Source: JBNJEM01 sp051745935
GTDB lineage: Bacteria > Planctomycetota > Planctomycetia > Pirellulales > Pirellulaceae
Reading direction: 5' to 3'
Assembly (NCBI GenBank): GCA_051745935.1
Contig: JBNJEM010000035.1
Span: 1 to 24,854, forward strand
Length of the DNA: 24,854 nucleotides
Position numbers and translations under genes: made by a program. The notes beneath the pieces are model-generated. The model was given only the letters and a program-made list of their open reading frames with translations. It did not search any database and was not told the DNA's origin. Below are positions 6,614 through 13,706 of the stretch, piece by piece (position 1 is the first letter of the stretch; the number at the start of each line of letters is the position of its first letter).

Positions 6614-8680
6614 TTACGCGATCACGTCGAATTCTTGCTGACCGAGTATGGTCGTGTTTCCGTCCGACATGCCTTGCTCGTCGCGTGGTTCGTCTTGATT
6701 GGATTCCTCTGAACTGGATTCCCGCCGCTCACCGGCGGAATCATGCGTTTGGCCGGCTTGTCCCCGCGTCTGGTCACCATCTTGTTGCGTCACGTCGACA
6801 TCGAACTGTTCAACCCGAATACCCTGTTCCGCCAGGCGATCACGCAATTGCGGAAGGTGCTCCAGCAGCACGTTACGGGCCGTTTGCGTTTCCGTCTCCA
6901 GCCGGGCATTGAGTCCTTCTTTCTTCATGTGGATCTCGACCCGCAGGGATCCGAGTTCGGGGGGATGCAACCGCAACCGGACCATCCCCCCTCGCTGCGG
7001 TGCTGCTTGGATTGCTCGCGCGGCGCGTTGAACGAGCCGAGTTTGTTCCAGTTGCGACAGCTCACGCCCGTTTTCGGTTCGCGAGGCGCCACCGCCTGAC
7101 TCCTGTTCGGCCGTTCGTTCCACCGAAGTCGAGCTCTGGGGATTCCGGTCGGCTGGTCCACGGAGTTCGAAGAACTCCCTTCCCGGCTCCTCGGCGCCAG
7201 AATCGCTCAGTGGTCGCGAAGTGGATAATGGATCCGCCTCCGTTTCAACCGCTCCATCGCCTCCGGTCACGGCAGTCATCGCCGGCATCGTGGCGTTCGA
7301 GGGGCGGTTCGTGGTACCACGCCCGCCACCGTACGGCCCCCTGGTTGGAGCATCGGTTCGTTTCCGGGATTCCTTGTCTGTTTTATCGGTTTTATCTGTT
7401 TTGTCCGTCGCCTGTTGGAGGGCTTCATCCGACATGACCATCGTCTCACCCGCCGCTGTCGACGTCTGTTCCACCGTCGTGTTCTCTGGCAGTTCGTCCG
7501 TCGGTTCCGCCGCCGTGGGGGGCGCCGTCTCCGCGAGCACCTTTTCTGTATTGCCCACCTTGGTGGTTTTGTTACCGGGTGGCCGCGATGTTTTGCCCTC
7601 CGGTGCATCGCTTGCCTGATCGTCCGACATAGCGGTTTTCGGTGCGGCCCCCGAGTTCGCCGTTGACTCATTTGTCCGTTGCGCCGGCTCGTCTGGCGAT
7701 ACCGTGATCGACTTGCTGGTCGGCGGTTGCCCTGGTTGATGTTCCGGCACTTCCTCTCCGGGACTGGTCGGCGGCGAAGCCGCTGTACGTTCTGGCCACT
7801 CCCCTGGCGGTTCCGCGGTGTCATCCCCCGGCGTCTCGGCGGCAGCGGGCGTTTCCAGCGTCTGGCTTCCAGGCCGTCGCGGCGTTTCGTCCGCCGGCGT
7901 TTTCCCCGCTTGTCCGGCCCGCGGTTCATGCGGATCGAGCGGCCCTTTTTGGGACGCGAGATATACCGGTCGCGGATGACGTTCTCCGCCGCGAGTCCGA
8001 CCAACGGGAGGACGGCTTGCGTCGGGCAGCTTTCCACCCGGAACAATCCGACCGCCTGAAATATACTTCGGTGGCCCAGGCATCGTTTCCGCTTTCCCGT
8101 TCGGTTGTTCCTCCCGTGTTTCGACTCCGTGGGCTGTCCGCGCCCGCTCAGTTCGTTGTTCGGCCCTTGGCTGCCTGGGTTCAATCCGCTCGGCATCCAG
8201 CTCGGCTGCCTCACCGGCTTCTGTCGGATCACCAGTGGACGGAGACGCGTTCGGGGGGTCCACTTCGCGAGTGGAAGGTGGCACGGCGTCGAGCACCACT
8301 TCGGGAATCCCTTCGTCAGTCACATCGTGCTCGTGTTGCTCGACCTGTTCCTGCCCTTCCCCGTCGCCTGTTTTATCCGCCGCGACCACGCGCGTGGTAC
8401 TGTCGCCTCCGTTGGGCTGGGAAGTGGTGGTGTCCCGGCGCTGATCATCCGCGCGCGTCACGCCCGCCGGCTCCGTGGAATCCGCTGGTGCCGCTTCCGC
8501 GGGCGCGAGCTGATCGTTTTCTTTTTTGCCGTTGGTCGCCAACTTAGCGAGATCCTTGCGATACTTCATCAAGTTGGAAAAGGGGGCCTCGGCGCCAGCC
8601 GCTTCCTTCCCTCCTCGGGGCGGTCCGGGCCCGGAGGCGCCCGGGTGCGGTGTAGAACGATCGAGTATGGGAAGTTCCAT
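6614..8680 (-). CDS. fliK: Flagellar hook-length control protein FliK, with a repeat-derived insert
   Basis: This 688-residue secreted ruler protein sets hook length and switches the export apparatus from hook to filament substrates. The C-terminal switch domain is recognisable at about residues 545-620: MVRLRLHPPELGSLRVEI, then GLNARLETETQTARNVLLEHLPQLRDRLAEQGIRVEQFDVDV. The rest is Pro/Glu/Thr/Ser-rich and disordered, as is usual in FliK, with a short KTDKTDKTDK run. Residues ~206-240 (KYISGGRIVPGGKLPD to RHPRPVY) are encoded by one complete copy of the 100-bp dispersed repeat, with the same reading frame on both sides. The start is uncertain. The ATG at 8680 begins MELPILDRS and has GGAGG 13 bases upstream; a TTG at 8731 lacks a ribosome site. 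Confidence 0.92.
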   Translation of the reverse strand: MELPILDRSTPHPGASGPGPPRGGKEAAGAEAPFSNLMKYRKDLAKLATNGKKENDQLAPAEAAPADSTEPAGVTRADDQRRDTTTSQPNGGDSTTRVVAADKTGDGEGQEQVEQHEHDVTDEGIPEVVLDAVPPSTREVDPPNASPSTGDPTEAGEAAELDAERIEPRQPRAEQRTERARTAHGVETREEQPNGKAETMPGPPKYISGGRIVPGGKLPDASRPPVGRTRGGERHPRPVYLASQKGPLDPHEPRAGQAGKTPADETPRRPGSQTLETPAAAETPGDDTAEPPGEWPERTAASPPTSPGEEVPEHQPGQPPTSKSITVSPDEPAQRTNESTANSGAAPKTAMSDDQASDAPEGKTSRPPGNKTTKVGNTEKVLAETAPPTAAEPTDELPENTTVEQTSTAAGETMVMSDEALQQATDKTDKTDKTDKESRKRTDAPTRGPYGGGRGTTNRPSNATMPAMTAVTGGDGAVETEADPLSTSRPLSDSGAEEPGREFFELRGPADRNPQSSTSVERTAEQESGGGASRTENGRELSQLEQTRLVQRAARAIQAAPQRGGMVRLRLHPPELGSLRVEIHMKKEGLNARLETETQTARNVLLEHLPQLRDRLAEQGIRVEQFDVDVTQQDGDQTRGQAGQTHDSAGERRESSSEESNQDEPRDEQGMSDGNTTILGQQEFDVIA
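7962..8065 (+). repeat. 100-bp TATA-bounded repeat, copy C (inside fliK)
   Basis: A complete copy (TATACCGGTCGCGG to CCTGAAATATA) is embedded in the fliK reading frame on the opposite strand. Private changes are G at element position 20, and C and G near AACAATCCGACC. Flanking fliK sequence is translated in one uninterrupted frame, so if the copy was inserted, the net insertion must have been a multiple of three. Confidence 0.95.
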
Positions 8681-8786
8681 GATGACGCGTTGGCCTCCAC
8701 GACTGGGGGTCGCTGATACGTACGTTGTCAATTCGGGCGCGGCGAAAGCCGGGGTGCGGCGGAGAACGGAGCCATCATGAGAGCTT

Positions 8787-9464
8787 TCAAAAGTCTTTCA
8801 GCTTGTCTTGCGTTTCCTTGATCTCCGAGGCCAGCGGTTCGCCCTCTCGTATGTTGCTGAGAATCTTGTACAGGGCTTCCACATCGGGGCCTTGTTCAAA
8901 TTCGCCGATGATCCTCTTGCGTTTATCAATCGGCATGTTTTTCATGATGGTTACAACATCATCCATGGCGTCATCTTCGAGCATCTTTAGTATTTGCTCT
9001 TTCGCTTGCTCCGATTTGATGGCCTCCAACGTGCGGCGCACCTCCTTGAGCGCCACGGCCTGCTCCTCATCCGAGGTCCGTTGCAGTTTCTCGGCGTAGT
9101 TCTCCTTGATTTCCTCAAACTGTTTACTCTTCATTTCCAGTTGTGTCCGCATCTCATTCATGTCCGCCCAGGCGTTGTCGATCGCACTTTTTCGAAGTTC
9201 TTGGTCGAGACTCTTCAGGGTCAACAGTTTTCGTCGGGTCGCATAAGATGGCATTTCATCGTCAATCTCATTTTCCTCCGTGAGCAGTTGTTGTTGCATC
9301 GCCACCATGTCAATTCCGTGAAGCGCCGCTAGAACGCGATATAGACGCCCTTCGTCCAAGGCCCCCTTGAACCACAGCGCCACGGCGGCGGTAATCAGAG
9401 CCATCACGGTCGCGATCGAAAAGTAAGTGAACGCGGCCCCGGCGAGCGAGAAGATCTTTTTCAT
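8787..9464 (-). CDS. MotE/YlxF-like membrane protein with MgtE-N-type domain
   Basis: This 225-residue protein has one N-terminal membrane segment at about residues 8-32 (AGAAFTYFSIATVMALITAA). A long charged coiled-coil region follows (about 80-150: ELRKSAIDNAWADMNEMRT...), then a C-terminal helical repeat domain (EQILKMLEDDAMDDVVTIMKNMPIDKRKRIIGEF) of the MgtE-N/FliG-N type. This is the architecture of the MotE/YlxF family proteins encoded between fliJ and fliK. Their role is less defined than that of their neighbours; proposed roles are in stator or motor assembly. Its ATG overlaps the fliJ stop (ATGA), giving translational coupling. Confidence 0.82.
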   Translation of the reverse strand: MKKIFSLAGAAFTYFSIATVMALITAAVALWFKGALDEGRLYRVLAALHGIDMVAMQQQLLTEENEIDDEMPSYATRRKLLTLKSLDQELRKSAIDNAWADMNEMRTQLEMKSKQFEEIKENYAEKLQRTSDEEQAVALKEVRRTLEAIKSEQAKEQILKMLEDDAMDDVVTIMKNMPIDKRKRIIGEFEQGPDVEALYKILSNIREGEPLASEIKETQDKLKDF

Positions 9465-9922
9465 GATCGATCCTCCCCCTGCCCCGCGCGGTGACGCCGC
9501 AAGGCAATCTCATCCTGTTGACGGATATCAAGACGCTCTTGCTCGCGCCGAAACCCCTCCTTCTCCCGTTCTCGCAGTTTCTCCAGAACACGCAGTTCCT
9601 TATTGGCTGCCATGAGTGCTTCACGACGACGTTCGACTTCCGCCCGCACCGTCTCGTGTTGGACCAGTAGATGCCGCAATTCCGTGGTGAGTCCCAATTC
9701 GTGGCGGTGCGTGTCGAGTAATCCGTCTACTGCGATGGAGCCGGGCTGCGACCTGCGTCGCGACAATTCCCTGGTGTCCTCAATCTGTTTTCGGATCGCT
9801 TGCTGGCGATCCGACAAGATTTGTTCAGCTCGATATGCCTCGGCCAATTCCTCGCGGCACCGATCACGCTCGGCTTCACGCAGCCTCATCAGCGGCTGTA
9901 ATCGGAATTTGAAGTTGGTCAT
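9461..9922 (-). CDS. fliJ: Flagellar export protein FliJ
   Basis: This 153-residue, almost wholly alpha-helical protein is rich in Glu, Arg and Gln. The N-terminus FKFRLQPLMRLREAERDRCREELAEAYR matches the FliJ start (F-F-LQ-LL-LR...). The C-terminal half is a second coiled-coil arm (EKLREREKEGFRREQERLD). FliJ inserts into the FliI ATPase ring and links it to FlhA, resembling the gamma stalk of F-type ATPases. The position, directly after fliI and overlapping the MotE-like gene by four bases, supports the call. The ribosome site is weak. Confidence 0.88.
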   Translation of the reverse strand: MTNFKFRLQPLMRLREAERDRCREELAEAYRAEQILSDRQQAIRKQIEDTRELSRRRSQPGSIAVDGLLDTHRHELGLTTELRHLLVQHETVRAEVERRREALMAANKELRVLEKLREREKEGFRREQERLDIRQQDEIALRRHRAGQGEDRS

Positions 9923-9978
9923 GATCGCACAATCACATAAAATTCTTTACGGGCTGTTAGAGCCTTAGAGCGTAACCT

Positions 9979-9995
9979 GCGCGCACGGTGCGCGC
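9979..9995. other. GC-rich perfect hairpin in the fliI-fliJ gap
   Basis: GCGCGCA-CGG-TGCGCGC is a perfect 7-bp stem with a 3-base loop inside the 148-base fliI-fliJ gap. It is not followed by a T-run on the transcribed strand, so it is not a standard terminator. It could slow polymerase or protect mRNA ends between the two genes. The neighbouring GCGACCAACGGGAGCGCGCC shares GACCAACGGGAG with the 100-bp element, which may be chance. Confidence 0.5.
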
Positions 9996-10070
9996 ATCCT
10001 TGACGTGAGCGACCAACGGGAGCGCGCCAGCCCTGTGCGGAGTCCCGATTTGGTTGGCGGCCCTGCCGCC

Positions 10071-11414
10071 TTAGGCATTGGCATTGTTCTCGACTTTCGG
10101 TTTACTTTGCTGACAACGCTGGGCTAATGCCGCGAAGTTCTCGACGGTGGCCTCCCATTCGGTGGATTCGTCCATGCCTTGGCAAAGGAATTGATCGATT
10201 TCTGGTTTCATGTGGATCGCCGTGTCGACCAGCGGATTGCTTCCCGCGCGGTATGCTCCGATGGAAATAAGGTCCTCATGATCCCGATGGACCGCGAGGA
10301 GTCGGCGAGTGGTGCGCGCGGCATGCTGGTGTTCGAGGGAGGTTATGGCGGGCATCAACCGACTAATACTGTTCAACACATCAATGGCCGGATAGTGTCC
10401 TTGGGCAGCCAATTCCCGGGACAGCATCACATGGCCATCCAGGAGACCGCGAACGGTGTCGCTGACGGGCTCATTGGTGTCATCTCCCTCGACCAAGACG
10501 TTGTAGAAGCCGGTAATACTTCCTTTCGCCGTTAAACCAGCCCGTTCAGCTAATCTGGGAAGCATGCCGAAAACGGAAGGTGGATAACCGCGGGTGGTGG
10601 GCGGTTCGCCGGCTGCCAGTCCGATTTCACGCTGGGCCAAGGCCACGCGGGTCAACGAATCCATCATCAACAGGACGTGGTTACCTCGATCTCGGAAATA
10701 CTCGGCTACGGCGGTGGCGGTGAACGCGGCCTGCACGCGCGTCAGGGCCGGTTGGTCGCTGGTGGCCACCACGACGACACTGCGAGCCAAGCCTTCCGGT
10801 CCCAAATCCCGCTCTAGAAACTCATTCACTTCCCGCCCCCGTTCTCCGACCAATCCGATCACGTTGACATCGGCAGCCGTATATCGGGCCATCATGCCGA
10901 GGGTCACGCTCTTGCCGACGCCCGAGCCGGAGAAAATGCCAATCCGCTGTCCCCGACCACAGGTCAACATGGCATCGATCGCTCGTATTCCAGTGCTCAG
11001 GGGCCGTTGGATACGTGGACGTTCGACGGGGGCTGGAGCTTGTCGATCCAGACGAGTCCGCGCGAGGCAACCGGGCGGCGGCCCTTGGTCCAACACATTG
11101 CCTTCCGCCCCGATCACTCGCCCCAACAGGGCTTCCCCCACCCGGAGATAACGAGTGGTCTTCACCACGCGCACGGTGCTACCGCGACGCACGCCAGTTA
11201 CCTGCCCGAGCGGATAGATGATGGTATGGTCATCCCGAAAGCCAACGACTTCTCCTCGCAGCGGCGGGCCGGCCAGGCGTTCGATTTCGACCAGCGCCCC
11301 GATCGGTGCCGGACAGTCGGCCACGGCCATGGCCTGTCCATCCGTGTGCACCAAGCTTCCCACCAATTGGGTGGTCATGATTCGCGGCAACAGTTCTAGA
11401 AGGTCTTCGGACAT
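10071..11414 (-). CDS. fliI: Flagellum-specific export ATPase FliI
   Basis: This 447-residue ATPase belongs to the F1-beta-like type III export family. It has an N-terminal beta-barrel up to about residue 90 and a nucleotide-binding domain with Walker A SGSGVGKS (162-169). The catalytic-Glu segment GERGREVNEF follows at 190-199, then Walker B HVLLMMDSLTR (Asp252), the AGEPPTTRGYPPSVF motif and a C-terminal helical domain. FliI forms a hexamer with FliH and FliJ at the export gate and energises substrate delivery. The length is normal. The ATG at 11414 begins MSEDLLELLP. It lies about 390 bases downstream of fliH, an unusually long gap holding a MITE-like repeat. Confidence 0.97.
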   Translation of the reverse strand: MSEDLLELLPRIMTTQLVGSLVHTDGQAMAVADCPAPIGALVEIERLAGPPLRGEVVGFRDDHTIIYPLGQVTGVRRGSTVRVVKTTRYLRVGEALLGRVIGAEGNVLDQGPPPGCLARTRLDRQAPAPVERPRIQRPLSTGIRAIDAMLTCGRGQRIGIFSGSGVGKSVTLGMMARYTAADVNVIGLVGERGREVNEFLERDLGPEGLARSVVVVATSDQPALTRVQAAFTATAVAEYFRDRGNHVLLMMDSLTRVALAQREIGLAAGEPPTTRGYPPSVFGMLPRLAERAGLTAKGSITGFYNVLVEGDDTNEPVSDTVRGLLDGHVMLSRELAAQGHYPAIDVLNSISRLMPAITSLEHQHAARTTRRLLAVHRDHEDLISIGAYRAGSNPLVDTAIHMKPEIDQFLCQGMDESTEWEATVENFAALAQRCQQSKPKVENNANA

Positions 11415-11801
11415 GCTCGGTTTACTCGTTGCATGGATTGGGCATCGCGCGGCATTCTCTTCATCGCGCGAGGATGTTTTCTACTCAAAGCGCAAACGTG
11501 TAAGGCTCTTTGAGCGGCGTAAACGCTGAAAAACCCGTTGGTTTCCGGTGATTGTCAGGTGATTGAATTCGGGCCGTTTCCGGCGGTAGCCATGTTTGGA
11601 ACAAGCCCTCGGAGCCGGGCTTTACCAGCTAGTCATCATGTAAAGTTTTCAGTTTGAGTTCTCTAGTGTTTTACTGTCCGTGACAAAACGTGGTCCTGCT
11701 CCTAAAAGTCCCTGGGGGAAAGGAAACCGAATTGGTTTTGTCATGGCTTCTCATCGAACCTCTTGGGTTCAAGGGGTCGCGTTTCGCGAAGTCAGGCGAA
11801 G
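11415..11801. other. fliH-fliI intergenic gap
   Basis: No credible gene is seen in these 387 bases. The gap contains copy 2 of the MITE-like repeat (11681..11743) and a short direct repeat, CGAAGTCAGG twice, near 11787..11806. The remainder (11415..11660) is AT-richer than its neighbours without a clear promoter. It is much wider than other gaps in the operon, so fliI may have its own promoter here, although none was recognised. Confidence 0.5.
11681..11743. repeat. MITE-like ~64-bp element, copy 2
   Basis: This segment begins TGACAAAACGTGG and ends TTGGTTTTGTCA; the nine terminal bases TGACAAAAC and GTTTTGTCA are exact reverse complements. It is homologous to 6534..6597 over its whole length and in the ~12 bases to the left (TTTTACTGTCCG). 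Both copies have the same orientation and both are followed by TGG. The size and terminal inverted repeat suggest a non-autonomous mobile element or a structured repeat. Confidence 0.8.
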
Positions 11802-12467
11802 TCAGGAGGTCAATTCTTCTTCGATTCTGGACAGTTGTGTCTCGATTTGTTGATCCAGATATCCATGGTCCGTGGTCACGCGGCATCCACCGGCGGAGAT
11901 GCCGGGGTCGGCGACGATATCCGTATCCGCCAATTGGCTGAACTGTTGTGTCAGGACCTCGCGGTAGTCCTCCAGAGCCGCATGGTCATCGGGGTTCAAA
12001 TGGAGGGTGATGGTGGTTGAGCCGCTGGCCAATTCCAGGGCTTCTCGAATCCAAGTCTTCGAAATTCGCGGCTGTCGGCCTACTTCTTCGCGGATGATCC
12101 GCTCGGCCACGGCCACGACGAGGCGCACGATGTTTTGTTCCCATTGTCTGATCCAGGTGGCTTTCAGCTCGGCCGCCGACTCAACGGCTGTTCGCAGGGC
12201 GGGCATCAGTGTTTGCCAGCGGGCCTCGACGTCGGCCAGCGCCGCTTCCCGGGCCGCTTTCCGGGCATTTTGGCGTCCTTCTTCCTCGGCCTTCACCCGT
12301 ACCTCTTGGGCTTCCTTTTGAGCCTTCAGTACAATTCGGGCGGCTTTCTTCTTGACCGTCTCAAGATGTTCGGAGGCGGCCTGATTTATGTCTTGCAGGT
12401 TATATTCGGTTTGCCGCACGGGTGTCCCGCTCGGAATCACTCGCCCCGATTTGATCACGGATGCCAT
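11802..12467 (-). CDS. fliH: Flagellar assembly protein FliH
   Basis: This 221-residue protein forms the peripheral stalk of the export ATPase, holding FliI to the C-ring through FliN. The N-terminal region (VIKSGRVIPSGTPVRQTEYNL) is extended. A long Ala/Glu/Lys coiled coil follows at about 40-90 (KKKAARIVLKAQKEAQEVRVKAEEEG). The C-terminal V/FliH domain contains IVRLVVAVAERIIREEVGRQP, LHLNPDDHAALEDYRE and DPGISAGGCRVTTDHGYLDQQIETQL, the classic FliH end. The ATG at 12467 (MASVIKSGR) is preferred over the TTG two codons upstream. Gene order fliG-fliH-fliI agrees. Confidence 0.93.
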   Translation of the reverse strand: MASVIKSGRVIPSGTPVRQTEYNLQDINQAASEHLETVKKKAARIVLKAQKEAQEVRVKAEEEGRQNARKAAREAALADVEARWQTLMPALRTAVESAAELKATWIRQWEQNIVRLVVAVAERIIREEVGRQPRISKTWIREALELASGSTTITLHLNPDDHAALEDYREVLTQQFSQLADTDIVADPGISAGGCRVTTDHGYLDQQIETQLSRIEEELTS

Positions 12468-12503
12468 ATTCAAATACCAGCCTAGTCAAAGGTCTTTGGT
12501 GGG

Positions 12504-12520
12504 GGTTCACCAGGTGAACC
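12504..12520. other. Perfect hairpin between fliG and fliH
   Basis: GGTTCAC-CAG-GTGAACC is a 7-bp perfect stem with a 3-base loop, 37 bases upstream of the fliH ATG in the 87-base fliG-fliH gap. It has no T-tract, so it is not a simple terminator. It may modulate fliH translation or mRNA decay. Confidence 0.45.
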
Positions 12521-12554
12521 ACAGGGTTCGGTCACCGGGAACGAATCGCTCTGT

Positions 12555-13706
12555 TCACGCGGCGACGGACAGCCGTCTTATTCGCGACGGGTTGAGACAT
12601 CCTTCATCGATTAGTTGTTGCGCGACTTCGCTCATTGTCCGTTGGGCGCGCTGCACGTCGTCCAGACGCAATGGTCCGATTGCTTGGAGTTTTTGGTCCA
12701 GTTGAGCCGCTTCGTCTTTCGGTAGTTGCTCGCTGATTCGCTCCACCAACTTCCGGCTGGCGCCCACCAAGGCCAGCAACGTCGTGTTGGGGGGGCATCG
12801 GTTGAGGATCTGGACCAGCGCCGGGCCGTCCAAATGTTCCAGGTCGGAAAAATGCACGCTGGGCGTAAACGGTTTTTTCGGGCTGGTTTTCTGATCCGGT
12901 CCCGCGCCGGCAAGGGGATCGGAGGGGGGGGTGCTCGTGTTACCCCGATCTGGCAGCGGCCTTGTCGGCTCGCTCCCCCGGGGCTCTTGTCCGGATTGGG
13001 GGCCCCGCAGTTGTTTCGCGAGCGTTCTGTCTTGTTGAGCGAGATTGGCCACCAGGTCCTGACGCGCCGGGCCGGCGGTGTTGTGTAGAATGGCCGTCAC
13101 CGCGGCCACCCCATCCGCTCCCACGGCCTCATGGAGTCCCTGGTTTACCAATAGGCCGTGCATCTCATGTTCAAGATCTTGGATCACGTCGGGGTGTGGC
13201 ACGTCGAGGCGGGCGATTCGCATGAGTGCGTCCGTTTGCCGCTGGCGTGGCAAGTGTCCCAACACGTCCGCCGCCCGGTCCGGCGCGAGATGCGCCACCA
13301 CGATCGCCACCGTCTGCGGGTGCTCTCCCAAGAGTACGCGAGCTAGTTCGCCCGATTCCACCGAGTCTAGAAAGGCAAATGGACGATTATCCGGTTGTCC
13401 CGGCGTCTGGTTCGAAACCTCCGTGTTGGAGTTTGAGTTGGCGTTTGGATCGCGATCCAGTTTGCGTGCCAGATCGGGAATAATGTCGGAGCCGGCGTCG
13501 GAAAACGCCGTCGGCGGGGATTGATTGCCGACGAATTGTTGGATAACTTCCTGCTGTTCGACAACGTCGATTTCTCCCAGTTCCAGGACCGCGTTACGAA
13601 TCAAAGTGGCCTGGTCGGGCGACATTTCCTCGAGCAGGGCGTCAGCGCTGTGAGTATCCAGGCTGGCAATCAATATCGCCGCGCGTCGAAGTGCTTCGTT
13701 ACTCAT
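12555..13706 (-). CDS. fliG: Flagellar motor switch protein FliG (divergent, long linker)
   Basis: This 383-residue C-ring protein links FliF to MotA. The N-domain is EALRRAAILIASLDTHSADALLEEMSPDQ (4-32). The middle domain carries the EHPQ motif at 128-131 (LLGEHPQTVAIVVAHL). The C-domain is at about 285-370 (FSDLEHLDGPALVQILNR, TTLLALVGASRKLVERIS, IGPLRLDDVQRAQRTM). It is longer than the usual ~335 residues because of a Pro/Gly/Ser-rich linker at about 235-283 between middle and C domains and a second insertion near 62-108. The torque helix lacks several normally conserved charged residues (see findings). The ATG overlaps the fliF stop by four bases. Confidence 0.93.
   Translation of the reverse strand: MSNEALRRAAILIASLDTHSADALLEEMSPDQATLIRNAVLELGEIDVVEQQEVIQQFVGNQSPPTAFSDAGSDIIPDLARKLDRDPNANSNSNTEVSNQTPGQPDNRPFAFLDSVESGELARVLLGEHPQTVAIVVAHLAPDRAADVLGHLPRQRQTDALMRIARLDVPHPDVIQDLEHEMHGLLVNQGLHEAVGADGVAAVTAILHNTAGPARQDLVANLAQQDRTLAKQLRGPQSGQEPRGSEPTRPLPDRGNTSTPPSDPLAGAGPDQKTSPKKPFTPSVHFSDLEHLDGPALVQILNRCPPNTTLLALVGASRKLVERISEQLPKDEAAQLDQKLQAIGPLRLDDVQRAQRTMSEVAQQLIDEGCLNPSRIRRLSVAA

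Noticed and set aside
7276..8232. 318-residue minus-strand open frame within fliK
   Set aside because: Extremely Arg-rich out-of-frame shadow of fliK; the fliK frame has the conserved C-terminal domain.
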